NCBI GenBank assembly: GCA_937916395.1
Contig: CALFTN010000084.1
Coordinates: 1 to 33,064, forward strand
Source of the DNA: an uncultured Clostridia bacterium
GTDB lineage: Bacteria > Bacillota > Clostridia > Oscillospirales > Acutalibacteraceae
Length of the DNA stretch: 33,064 nt
Direction: 5' to 3'
A program made the position numbers and the translations under genes. The notes under the pieces were generated by a model. That model searched no databases and was not told the origin of the DNA. It saw only the letters and a list, made by a program, of their open reading frames with translations. The stretch's first letter is position 1; every line of letters starts with the position of its first letter. Below, piece after piece: positions 8,953 to 17,476 of this stretch.

Positions 8953-10620
8953 ATGGAAGAAATCATAAATACAGAAGGATTGTCAAACTTTATTCATGAT
9001 ATTATTGATGAAGAGTTAAGAGAAGGGGTTAAGACACGCGTTCAGACTCGTTTTCCACCAGAGCCAAATGGTTATCTTCATATAGGTCACGCAAAGGCTA
9101 TCTGCATTGACTTTATGACAGCGTTAAAATATGGTGGCGTTTGTAATTTAAGACTTGATGATACTAACCCTGCTAAAGAAGACCTTGAATATGTTGAATC
9201 AATCAAAGAAGATATTGAATGGTTAGGCTTTAAATGGGAAAAATGTCTTTTTGCATCAAGCTATTTTGATTTCATTTATGAGTGTGCAATTAAGCTTATT
9301 AAAGACGGTAAGGCTTATGTTTGCGACCTTTCTGCTGATGAAATCAGAGAGTATCGTGGTACTCTTACAGAGCCTGGTAAAAACAGCCCTTACAGAGACA
9401 GAAGTGTTGAAGAAAACCTTGATTTATTCGAAAGAATGACAAAGGGTGAATTTAAAGATGGTGAAAAAGTATTAAGAGCAAAAATTGATATGGCTTCACC
9501 TAATATGAATATGCGTGACCCTGTTATTTACAGAATTGCTCACGTAGAGCATCACCAGACAGGTGATAAGTGGTGTGTTTACCCAATGTATGACTTTGCT
9601 CATCCACTTTCAGATGCTAAAGAAGAGGTTACTTATTCTCTTTGCTCACTTGAATTTGAAAACCACAGACCACTTTATAACTGGTTTATTGAGCAAATCG
9701 GATTTAAGGAGCCACCAAGACAAATTGAATTCGCTCGTCTTAACATTAACTATTGCATTACAAGCAAGCGTAAAAACATTCGTCTTGTTACTGAAAAAAT
9801 GGTTAGTGGCTGGGATGACCCAAGAATGGCTACTATCTGTGGTATGAGAAGACGTGGCTATCCAGCATCATCAATCCGTACATTCATTGAAAAGGTTGGT
9901 GTTTCAAAGGCTTACAGCGTTGTTGACTATGGTCTTTTAGAATCTTGTGTAAGAGATGACCTTAACGCTTCTGCACCAAGAGCTATGGCTGTTTTAGACC
10001 CACTTAAGGTTATTATAGATAACTATCCTGAGGGTCAGACAGAAATAGTAGAGGTTGATGTTCATCCTGAAAGACCAGAGTTGGGTAAAGCGAAAATCAC
10101 TTTCGGAAAAGAAATTTATGTAGAAAAATCAGACTTTATGATTGAGCCTGTTAAAAAATATTTCAGACTCTTCCCTGGTAATGAAGTTCGCTTCAGAGGA
10201 GCATATTTCCTCACATGTACTTCTTATGATTTAGACGAAAATGGCGAAGTAACAGCAATTCATTGTACTTATGACCCTGCTTCAAAGGGTGGTAACTCAC
10301 CAGATGGCAGAAAAGTTAAAGGTACAATTCATTGGGCTGGTCCTAATGCATTTAAAGCAGAGGTTCGTCTTTATGACAGACTTTTCACAGTTGAAGACCC
10401 AGCTTCAGTTTCAGATGAGGAATTTCCAAGTGTTATTAATAAAGATTCACTTGTTGTTCTTAAAGATTGTCTTATTGAAGAAACAATCAAGGATGCTCTT
10501 CCTGAAAGCTCATTCCAGTTTATGAGAAATGGTTACTTCTGTGTTGATAAGGATTCAACTCCTGATAAAATGATTTTCAACAGAACAGTCCAGCTTAACT
10601 CATCTTGGGATAAGAAATAG
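8953..10620 (+). CDS. glnS: Glutamine--tRNA ligase
   Basis: Class I synthetase that charges tRNA-Gln with glutamine directly. The 555-residue length is normal for bacterial GlnRS. Seen motifs: RFPPEPNGYLHIGHAKAI (33-50, HIGH at 43-46), LRLDDTNPAKE, and a KMSKS-equivalent ITSKRKNIRLV starting at 269, followed by GWDDPRMATICGMRRRGY, which is a GlnRS hallmark. The C-terminal third is the two-beta-barrel anticodon-binding region (VDVHPERPELGKAKITFG). AAGGAG at 8939-8944 overlaps the gltX stop region, 8 nt before the ATG. Many Gram-positive bacteria lack GlnRS and use the GatCAB amidation route; where present it is usually regarded as acquired, so the pairing with gltX is informative. The following membrane protein gene starts 18 nt downstream. 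Confidence 0.96.
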   Translation: MEEIINTEGLSNFIHDIIDEELREGVKTRVQTRFPPEPNGYLHIGHAKAICIDFMTALKYGGVCNLRLDDTNPAKEDLEYVESIKEDIEWLGFKWEKCLFASSYFDFIYECAIKLIKDGKAYVCDLSADEIREYRGTLTEPGKNSPYRDRSVEENLDLFERMTKGEFKDGEKVLRAKIDMASPNMNMRDPVIYRIAHVEHHQTGDKWCVYPMYDFAHPLSDAKEEVTYSLCSLEFENHRPLYNWFIEQIGFKEPPRQIEFARLNINYCITSKRKNIRLVTEKMVSGWDDPRMATICGMRRRGYPASSIRTFIEKVGVSKAYSVVDYGLLESCVRDDLNASAPRAMAVLDPLKVIIDNYPEGQTEIVEVDVHPERPELGKAKITFGKEIYVEKSDFMIEPVKKYFRLFPGNEVRFRGAYFLTCTSYDLDENGEVTAIHCTYDPASKGGNSPDGRKVKGTIHWAGPNAFKAEVRLYDRLFTVEDPASVSDEEFPSVINKDSLVVLKDCLIEETIKDALPESSFQFMRNGYFCVDKDSTPDKMIFNRTVQLNSSWDKK

Positions 10621-10638
10621 AATGGTAGGTAAAAAAAT

Positions 10639-11307
10639 ATGAAATATGTTTATAAAATAATTTCTGCTATAGGTTCATTGGCAGTTTTACCAGCTATAGT
10701 ATTTTCACCGATAATTTACTACTATTGTTCATCGGTTGCATTGCAAGGTGCTTTTGCACTTGTTGAGTTTTTTAATAAAGGCTCCGCACAAGAATACTTA
10801 GATAAATATAATCTTGACTCAATTCCTACGGGCATATCAAATACTGTATCTCTTTATGATTTATTTGACCTTGTAAATCAATTTAGCGGCATGGGTGATT
10901 CAGGTGAGTTCCTCGATAAAATTGAAATTATGATACCTTCATTAATAGCGACAGCACTGGCATTCATTTTGATGGTGGTTTGTGCCATTGTTACGGCAGT
11001 GTTGGCATTTGCATGTAAGGATAACAGAAAGGTTATCGCTTCATCATTTGCTGGTATTGCGTGCTCATTATTAACAAAGTTACTTTTAGAAAATACAGTT
11101 AGCCCACTTGTTCTCGGAACTATAAGCTTGAGTGATATTATGGGGTCTGAATGGGCTTCTTTAATAGCAAAGGTTGAGGAGATTTCTATAGCACCAATGT
11201 TTTATATAATACCTGCTTTGTTTGGATTTGTTGCTTTGTGGACAATTCTTTATAACGCGACACTTCCTGAGAAAGAAAAAGCAGAAAGATTGAAAATGAT
11301 AGGCTAA
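10639..11307 (+). CDS. Membrane protein of unknown function
   Basis: 222 residues, not recognised. Hydrophobic segments at about 8-45 (one or two passes: SAIGSLAVLPAIVFSPIIYYYC), 95-125 (SLIATALAFILMVVCAIVTAVLAFAC), 133-155, and 185-210 (MFYIIPALFGFVALWTILYNA) suggest four or five membrane passes. An outer or inner loop between ~45 and 95 is rich in Asp, Asn and Gly. The C terminus is basic (EKEKAERLKMIG), consistent with a cytoplasmic end. It starts 18 nt after glnS with a weak GGTAGG site and ends before a strong terminator, so it is the last gene of the gltX-glnS transcript. Nothing in the sequence links it to translation. Confidence 0.75.
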   Translation: MKYVYKIISAIGSLAVLPAIVFSPIIYYYCSSVALQGAFALVEFFNKGSAQEYLDKYNLDSIPTGISNTVSLYDLFDLVNQFSGMGDSGEFLDKIEIMIPSLIATALAFILMVVCAIVTAVLAFACKDNRKVIASSFAGIACSLLTKLLLENTVSPLVLGTISLSDIMGSEWASLIAKVEEISIAPMFYIIPALFGFVALWTILYNATLPEKEKAERLKMIG

Positions 11308-11318
11308 TAAATGAAAGT

Positions 11319-11362
11319 GCCGTATGATTTTAGTTTTTAAAATCATACGGCGTTATTTTTTT
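11319..11362. terminator. Strong intrinsic terminator between converging genes
   Basis: A perfect 14-bp stem (GCCGTATGATTTTA, 11319-11332, and its complement 11338-11351) with a 5-nt GTTTT loop is followed on the plus strand by GTTATTTTTTT. It stops the gltX-glnS transcript and lies 1 nt beyond the comF stop codon, so it probably also ends the minus-strand recD2-comF transcript, though the minus side lacks a long T run. Confidence 0.9.
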
Positions 11363-12066
11363 GCTTTTTTCTTTTTGGTTATTGCACATGTAAGGCAAAT
11401 TACATCAGAAGCACCGGCAATCAGTAGTGTTTTGGCACATTCGTCTAGTGTGGAGCCGGTTGTTTTAATATCATCACAAAGAAGAATTCTTTTATCCAGA
11501 ATATCAATCTGTGGATTTACAGAAAACATACCTATAAGATTACCTTTTCTTAATACTTCATCAAGAAAATGCTGTTCATCAGTTTCGTATGATTTAGTAA
11601 GAAGCTCTTCGCATTGTAAATCCAACAGCTCACACATTTTTCGTGTAAGGAGCTCAGCCTGGTTAAAACCACGTTCCTTTTGTTTTTTAGCGTGCATTGG
11701 CACAAAGGTTATTAAATCTGGTGCATATTCATCAATATTGTTTATATAACATTTTGCCATTTCTTCAGAAAGTATGTCGGCAACCTCTGTCTTTTTACGG
11801 AATTTTAAAAGTCTTATAGAGTTGCCTGCAGTGCCTTCATAATAGAATGGAGCAAAAATTGCTTCATAAAAAGACTTGTGCCCTTTACAACAGCAATCAT
11901 CTTTACTTGAACCACATTTCAAACAAATCTCACCAGTTATTTCGTGAAGATTATCTTCGCACTTTTTACAGATTTCTTCGTTGTGTTTTATAACCTGAGT
12001 GCAATAACGACATCGGTTAGGAAATAAAAATGCAATCAAAAAATTTTTCAATTCGTGTATATCCAT
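11353..12066 (-). CDS. comF: ComF family phosphoribosyltransferase-like protein
   Basis: 237 residues. The N terminus carries Cys pairs typical of ComF proteins (CRYC, CKKC, CLKCGSSKDDCCCKGH), expected to bind zinc. The C-terminal half is a type I phosphoribosyltransferase-like fold with FVPMHAKKQKERGFNQAELL and the PRPP-binding signature RILLCDDIKTTGSTL. In naturally competent bacteria ComF works inside the cell on incoming single-stranded DNA; here that role is inferred from family and from coupling to the helicase gene. ATG overlaps the recD2 stop codon by one base (TGATG), so translation is coupled. The C terminus is a Lys-rich tail (TKKKKAKK). No other competence gene is visible in the window, and many Clostridia keep comF without known transformability. 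Confidence 0.92.
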   Translation of the reverse strand: MDIHELKNFLIAFLFPNRCRYCTQVIKHNEEICKKCEDNLHEITGEICLKCGSSKDDCCCKGHKSFYEAIFAPFYYEGTAGNSIRLLKFRKKTEVADILSEEMAKCYINNIDEYAPDLITFVPMHAKKQKERGFNQAELLTRKMCELLDLQCEELLTKSYETDEQHFLDEVLRKGNLIGMFSVNPQIDILDKRILLCDDIKTTGSTLDECAKTLLIAGASDVICLTCAITKKKKAKK

Positions 12067-14282
12067 CAGAATTCAGCCTTTAAGAAGTGTGATAATGCAG
12101 AGTAGCGTTTTGCTTTTTTGTCATTTGCGGTCATTTTATAAATCAAATCGCCTGAACCGACAGTTATTAGCATATCTTTGGCTCTTGTAACGGCTGTATA
12201 TAAAAGATTGCGATATGCTAAATTAGGAACAACTCCCATAGCAGGAATTATAACTGCTTTAAATTCGCTACCCTGACTTTTATGGACGGTTATGGCGTAA
12301 GATAAATCCAAATCAGCCAAATTTTCAGCAGGGAGTTCTGCCGTTCTGCCATCGAAATTTATTGTTACAAGACCGCTATTAATGTCAATTTTTTCAAGTA
12401 TTCCTATGTCACCATTAAAAATGCCTGTGCCTTTTTCGTCTTCACTTTCCCATTCGATATTATAATTATTTTTAGTCTGCATTACCTTGTCACCCTCACG
12501 GAAAAGCTGGCCAGCAATAATTATTTCATGCTTTTTATTATCTTTAGGATTTAAAAGATTTTGTAAGATTTTATTAAGATTTATTGTTCCTGTTTCACCT
12601 TTTTTAGATGGGCAGATTACCTGAATATCTGAAAGAGGGTCCCAGCCGTATGCTTTTTTGAGCCTTACAGCACAAAGCTCTGCAACAGTATCGGCTGTTA
12701 AAAATGGAGAGGTTCTCTCCATGTGAAAGAAGTCTTTGCCGTTATTCTTTAAGTCTGGCATTTCGCCTACAACGATTTTATGGGCGTTACTTATAATTTT
12801 ACTTTCCATTGCCTGACGGAATACTTTGTTTAATTCAACAACCGGTAAAACCTCTGCTTTTATTAAATCGTGTAAAACATTACCTGCACCAACTGGTGGT
12901 AGTTGGTCAGAGTCGCCTACCAAAATAAGTCTGCAACCAAGTGGCAAAGCATCTAAAAGACTTGCAAAAAGCGAAATGTCAACCATAGAAAGCTCATCTA
13001 AAATTAAAGCGTTGCAATCAAGGGGATTTTTGGTATCACGTCTGAAAACAGGTTTGTCGTCTTCATCCCACTCAACCTCTAAAAGTCGATGAATAGTCTT
13101 TGCTTCTTTGCCTGTTAACTCAGTCATTCTTTTTGCAGCTCTGCCAGTAGGGGCTGCAAGTGCAATATCAAGCTTTTGCTTTTCAAAAACATTAATAATA
13201 CCTTTAATGGTGGTTGTTTTACCAGTACCAGGTCCACCAGTTAAAATTAAAAGACCTTTGTTGGCAGCAGTAGCAATAGCCATTCTTTGCAAATCTTCAT
13301 ATTTTATGTTGTTTTCATATTCGATATTGTCAATAGTTTCTGCTAATGTACTCATTCTTGGTGGTGGAAATTTTGCAACAATCCCCATTCTTTCAGCAAT
13401 ACGCTTTTCATCTCTGAAAGAGGAGGGTAAAAAAATAAACTCTGCCTCTTCAATTATATATGCCTTTAGCTGTGCAGTTGAAACTAATGAGTCTATCGTA
13501 ATATCAATAGTATCTTCATTGGTAGAAAGTAAATCTGCGCAAGGCTTTAAGAGTTTTTCTCTTGGTATGCAGGTGTGACCACGTGAAGAACGGTTGTGCC
13601 TCATTACGTGAAGAATACCTTCTTTTATCCTATATTCAGGAGTTGGTTTTTCTTCTAACTTTTCTTCTATAATTTCTGCTTTTTCAAAAGAAATTCCAAT
13701 ACCTAAAGAGCAAAGACGATATGGGTTTTCTTTTACCATTTCAACAGCACGAAGCCCCAGTTTTTTATAAATTCTTACACATTCATTAGGGGTTAAGCCA
13801 TATTTTTCAAGACCCAGCATAACAGTTCTCATAGCATATTGCTTTTTGAATTCTTCACCGATGATTTTCGCTTGGTCTAAAGAAATGCCCTTTAGCTCTG
13901 AAAGTCTTTCAGGATTGTTTTCAATAACATTTAAAGTATCGGCACCAAAGGTTTCAACAATTAAAAGAGCTTTTTTAGGACCGATACCCCTTATGACGCC
14001 AGATGAAAGGTATTTTATAATTTGCTCACTGGTTTCTGGTAGCGTTCTTGTGAAGGTAGTTACTTTAAGTTGTCTGCCGAAGGTGGGGTGTATAATAAAT
14101 GAACCTGTTAAAGAAACAGTTTCACCTGCGGTGATACCAGGCATAACGCCAACTGCTGTGAATAATTCGTCATCAGTCGAAAAATCAAGAACTGTAAAGC
14201 CATTAGCATCGTTCTGGAAAGTAATATCTTCAACTACACCAGTTATTGTTTCAAGCTCAGCTTCCACCTTTTTCACCACCAT
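12066..14282 (-). CDS. recD2: RecD2-type ATP-dependent DNA helicase
   Basis: 738 residues, the usual length of RecD2, a superfamily 1B 5'-to-3' DNA helicase that acts without RecBC in DNA repair and replication. The N-terminal OB-like and HhH region (ETITGVVEDITFQNDANGFTVL, GVIRGIGPKKALLIVE) is followed by Walker A GGPGTGKTTT (about 348-356), Walker B LILDELSMVD (about 428), VGDSDQLPPVGAGNVL (motif III) and a C-terminal motif region TVHKSQGSEFKAVI ... LLYTAVTRAKDML. The ATG at 14282 has no clear ribosome binding site; the next codons are GTG GTG. A TGATAAAAT extended -10-like sequence (minus strand, 14309-14301) would give a leader of only about a dozen bases, so initiation may be nearly leaderless. 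It forms a two-gene unit with comF, divergent from the galactosidase operon. Confidence 0.95.
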   Translation of the reverse strand: MVVKKVEAELETITGVVEDITFQNDANGFTVLDFSTDDELFTAVGVMPGITAGETVSLTGSFIIHPTFGRQLKVTTFTRTLPETSEQIIKYLSSGVIRGIGPKKALLIVETFGADTLNVIENNPERLSELKGISLDQAKIIGEEFKKQYAMRTVMLGLEKYGLTPNECVRIYKKLGLRAVEMVKENPYRLCSLGIGISFEKAEIIEEKLEEKPTPEYRIKEGILHVMRHNRSSRGHTCIPREKLLKPCADLLSTNEDTIDITIDSLVSTAQLKAYIIEEAEFIFLPSSFRDEKRIAERMGIVAKFPPPRMSTLAETIDNIEYENNIKYEDLQRMAIATAANKGLLILTGGPGTGKTTTIKGIINVFEKQKLDIALAAPTGRAAKRMTELTGKEAKTIHRLLEVEWDEDDKPVFRRDTKNPLDCNALILDELSMVDISLFASLLDALPLGCRLILVGDSDQLPPVGAGNVLHDLIKAEVLPVVELNKVFRQAMESKIISNAHKIVVGEMPDLKNNGKDFFHMERTSPFLTADTVAELCAVRLKKAYGWDPLSDIQVICPSKKGETGTINLNKILQNLLNPKDNKKHEIIIAGQLFREGDKVMQTKNNYNIEWESEDEKGTGIFNGDIGILEKIDINSGLVTINFDGRTAELPAENLADLDLSYAITVHKSQGSEFKAVIIPAMGVVPNLAYRNLLYTAVTRAKDMLITVGSGDLIYKMTANDKKAKRYSALSHFLKAEF

Positions 14283-14356
14283 AAAAATAATATCTTAATC
14301 ATTTTATCATAAAATAAAAAAATATGCGATAATTTTCTATAAATTTTGCAAATAAA

Positions 14357-14385
14357 TTGAAAAAGATTTGTTTGTATGATAGAAT
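14357..14385 (+). promoter_or_regulatory. Promoter of the beta-galactosidase operon
   Basis: -35 TTGAAA (14357-14362), 17-bp spacer, -10 TAGAAT (14380-14385) preceded by TG, an extended -10. Transcription should start near 14392, giving a ~32-nt leader. This shows that the upstream in-frame ATG at 14376, which lies between the two promoter elements, is not transcribed and cannot be the start of the galactosidase. Confidence 0.75.
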
Positions 14386-14423
14386 TAAAATGTTATAAAA
14401 TTTTCAGTGGGATTGGTGACACT

Positions 14424-17400
14424 ATGAAGTACTTAATCAACAAAACAAATCATTGCGATTTTAAGACAATTGCAGTAAACAGATTAGACCCACGTGCATA
14501 TTTTATTGCACACTCTAAAAGACTTAACGCTAATCAGATTGACTTTTGTTATGAAAGATATCAGAGCGATGTTGTTACAGTTCTTTCTGGTGAGTGGGAT
14601 TTTAAATATTATAAGAAAAAATCAAAGCTTCCTGAAAAATTAGATACTGATAGAATTACCTTTGATAAAATAAACGTGCCATCTACCTGGCAGAGAACAG
14701 GTTATGATAACCCAGCTTACATAAACTGCCCTTATACATTTGACCCTGTTTATTTAGGTCTCCCTGAAAAACAAGGTGTAAAGCCACCAGAGCTTCCAGA
14801 AGATTTTTCTTGTGGTGTTTACAGAAAATTTGTGAAAATTGATGATATAAACAAGAATTTTATCATTACATTCTTGGGTGTTGCAGCGTCTCTTGATCTT
14901 TATGTAAATGGTCAGTATGTTGGCTATGGTGAAGGCTCACACAACTCTTATGAATTTGATATTACAAAATATTTAGTTGAAGGCGATAATGAAATAGTTG
15001 CTGTGGTTTTCCGCTGGACTAATGGTTCATATCTTGAAGCACAGGATATGTTCAGAGAAAATGGTATATTCCGTGACGTTCTTCTTCATAAATATGAAAA
15101 AACATATATTCATGATTACGAAGCAATTCCGGTAAAAAAAGGTAATAAATACAATCTTACAGTTAAGGTTGATGTTAAAGGTGATTTAAAAAATAAAAAA
15201 GTCGAAATTGCGTTGCACGATGGTAGTAAATTTATTGCAAAAGAGCGTATTGAGGCAAAAGCTAAGAGTGAAATAGTGTTTAAAGACCTTGAAGTAGATG
15301 AATGGAGTGCAGAAATTCCAAGACTTTACGAATTGTATATAACTATTTACGACGGAAAAAATGAAACAATGACAATCCGTTCATACACAGGCTTTAAGGA
15401 TATCAAAATTAAAAATGCAGTTTTCTATTTTAATGGCAAAAAGGTTAAGTTAAAGGGTGTTAACCACCACGATACCCACGAAACAAAGGGTTATGCAATG
15501 AATTACGACGATATGCTTAAAGATATTCTTCTTATGAAAGAGTATAATGTAAACTGCGTTCGTACTTCACACTACCCACCAGACCCACATTTTCTTGAAC
15601 TCTGCGACCACTTTGGTCTTTATGTTGTTGATGAAGCAGATATTGAAACTCACGGTCTTTATCACTTAGGCTGTGAGGGTACTGCTATAAGCAATGACTT
15701 GAAGTGGGCGAAGCATTATATGGACAGAGTAAGAAGAATGTATTATCGTGACAGAAACCATGTAGCTATTACAATGTGGTCTTTAGGTAATGAGGCTGAG
15801 GGTTATAAATGCCAGGATAAATGCTATCAGATGCTCAAAGAAATCGGAACAGCAATTCCTGTTCATTACGAAAGTGTTTGCAGAACGAAGCGTTACCACT
15901 ATGACGTATTCTCAGAAATGTATACTCATCCTGATGATATGATTAAAATAAGAGAAGGCAAACGTGGTAAGCAATATAAAGAAGTGCCATTCTACCTTTG
16001 TGAATATGCTCATGCTATGGGTGTTGGTCCTGGCTCATTAGAAGATTATTTTGATATATTTATGTCTGATGATATCTTTATGGGTGGCTGTATCTGGGAA
16101 TGGGCTGACCATTCTGTAAAACACGATAAGAAAAAAGATGGCTTTAAATATGAATATACTTATGGTGGCGATCATGGTGAAAAATTACACGATGGTAACT
16201 TCTGTGTAGATGGTCTTTTTTATCCTGACAGAACTCCGCATACCGGCGCACTCCAGATGAAAAATGTTTATCGTCCGTTAAGAGTTAAACAGTTTAAAAA
16301 TAATAAACTTACAATTACTAATACAAATCGTTTCAAATCTTCAAATGGAATTGAAGTTTATTGGGAACTTCAGGAAAATGGTGTTGTAGCTTTTTGTGGT
16401 TCATTCTTAACAGATATTGAGGCTCTTAAAGATGCTACTTATACACTTGATTTACCAAAAGTGAGCAAAGATAAAAATGTTTATCTTAATGTTACATATC
16501 TTGATGGCGATTTCGAGATTGCAAAAGAACAGATTGAGCTTAATAAAGCAGATTTCGACTTACCAAGACTTACAAGTGGTAAAATGTCAGTTACCTCAAA
16601 TGATGATATTTTGACTGTAAAGTATGAAAATGGCAGTGTTGAGTTTTCAGAAGTAACTGGCGAAATGTTGAGCTATAAAAGAAATGGTGTGAGTATATTA
16701 AATAAAACCCCTGTTTCTCACAAAGGCTTTATGTTGAATCTTGCAAGAGCATATCTTGATAACGATGCAGATGTAACTCTTAAGATGTGGAAAGAGCAAA
16801 ATCTTGCTAATCCGAAAATAGAGATTAATGATATAAGTGCAGAAGTAAAATCAGGCATTGCAACTGTTTCTCAGTATTTAACAGTTTATGGTGCTGAGGA
16901 GCCGATTTTCGACGCTCACATTCTTTATATTATTGGCGGTAATGGTGTTATTGATATTGAAGTTGCCATAAAACGCACAATAGAAGGTGAAAAAGTTTTA
17001 ACTTCCGTGCCAAGAATTGGTCTCACAGTTGAATTAGATAAGAAATTCAATAAATTTGAATATTTTGGACGTGGTGAAAGTGAATGTCTTTCTGACTTTA
17101 AAGCACAGTCTTATGTCGGACTTTATGAGAGTACGGTGGCAGAAAGCAATGAGCCTTATATACGTCCACAGGATAACTCAAACCACTGTGATACAAAATA
17201 TGTAAAGCTTATGAGTGATGATGCCCAGGTGCTTATTTATTCTGACAGAGATTTTACTTTTAATATTCATAATTACAGTCAGCAAACTCTTGATAAAGCA
17301 AAGCACAGAGAAGATGTGGTTGATGAAAAAACGACATTTGTTACACTCGACGGCTTTACAAGAGGTACTGGTACAAACTCTTGTGGTCCAACAACTCTTC

Positions 17401-17474
17401 CACAATATACTATTGATTTGTCAAAAGAACTTACATTTAACTTTGTAATTGTACCAGATAAAAAAGAGGGTTAA
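14424..17474 (+). CDS. lacZ: Beta-galactosidase, glycoside hydrolase family 2 (LacZ type)
   Basis: 1016 residues, close to E. coli LacZ (1023). It hydrolyses terminal beta-galactosides such as lactose or plant and host galacto-oligosaccharides by a retaining mechanism. Seen: the sugar-binding jelly-roll domain (VPSTWQRTGYDNPAYINCPYTF; AASLDLYVNGQYVGYGEGSHNSYEFD), the TIM-barrel signature NCVRTSHYPPDPHFLELCD, acid/base Glu457 in MWSLGNEAEGY, nucleophile Glu527 in YLCEYAHAMG, and the C-terminal galactosidase small-chain domain. After the nucleophile the sequence reads MGVGPG instead of the usual MGN. No signal peptide, so it acts in the cytoplasm on imported sugar. The start is ATG 14424 with GGTGA nearby; a longer start is excluded by the promoter. 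The GNAT-GH78 gene follows 2 nt downstream. No transporter or regulator of the operon is in the window. Confidence 0.95.
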   Translation: MKYLINKTNHCDFKTIAVNRLDPRAYFIAHSKRLNANQIDFCYERYQSDVVTVLSGEWDFKYYKKKSKLPEKLDTDRITFDKINVPSTWQRTGYDNPAYINCPYTFDPVYLGLPEKQGVKPPELPEDFSCGVYRKFVKIDDINKNFIITFLGVAASLDLYVNGQYVGYGEGSHNSYEFDITKYLVEGDNEIVAVVFRWTNGSYLEAQDMFRENGIFRDVLLHKYEKTYIHDYEAIPVKKGNKYNLTVKVDVKGDLKNKKVEIALHDGSKFIAKERIEAKAKSEIVFKDLEVDEWSAEIPRLYELYITIYDGKNETMTIRSYTGFKDIKIKNAVFYFNGKKVKLKGVNHHDTHETKGYAMNYDDMLKDILLMKEYNVNCVRTSHYPPDPHFLELCDHFGLYVVDEADIETHGLYHLGCEGTAISNDLKWAKHYMDRVRRMYYRDRNHVAITMWSLGNEAEGYKCQDKCYQMLKEIGTAIPVHYESVCRTKRYHYDVFSEMYTHPDDMIKIREGKRGKQYKEVPFYLCEYAHAMGVGPGSLEDYFDIFMSDDIFMGGCIWEWADHSVKHDKKKDGFKYEYTYGGDHGEKLHDGNFCVDGLFYPDRTPHTGALQMKNVYRPLRVKQFKNNKLTITNTNRFKSSNGIEVYWELQENGVVAFCGSFLTDIEALKDATYTLDLPKVSKDKNVYLNVTYLDGDFEIAKEQIELNKADFDLPRLTSGKMSVTSNDDILTVKYENGSVEFSEVTGEMLSYKRNGVSILNKTPVSHKGFMLNLARAYLDNDADVTLKMWKEQNLANPKIEINDISAEVKSGIATVSQYLTVYGAEEPIFDAHILYIIGGNGVIDIEVAIKRTIEGEKVLTSVPRIGLTVELDKKFNKFEYFGRGESECLSDFKAQSYVGLYESTVAESNEPYIRPQDNSNHCDTKYVKLMSDDAQVLIYSDRDFTFNIHNYSQQTLDKAKHREDVVDEKTTFVTLDGFTRGTGTNSCGPTTLPQYTIDLSKELTFNFVIVPDKKEG

Positions 17475-17476
17475 AT

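Noticed and set aside
11324..11749. Plus-strand 141-codon open frame opposite comF
   Set aside because: It overlaps the clear comF gene, starts inside the terminator hairpin and has no ribosome site or recognisable protein.
14376..14423. Longer start for the beta-galactosidase at 14376
   Set aside because: This ATG lies between the -35 and -10 of the promoter and would not be transcribed.
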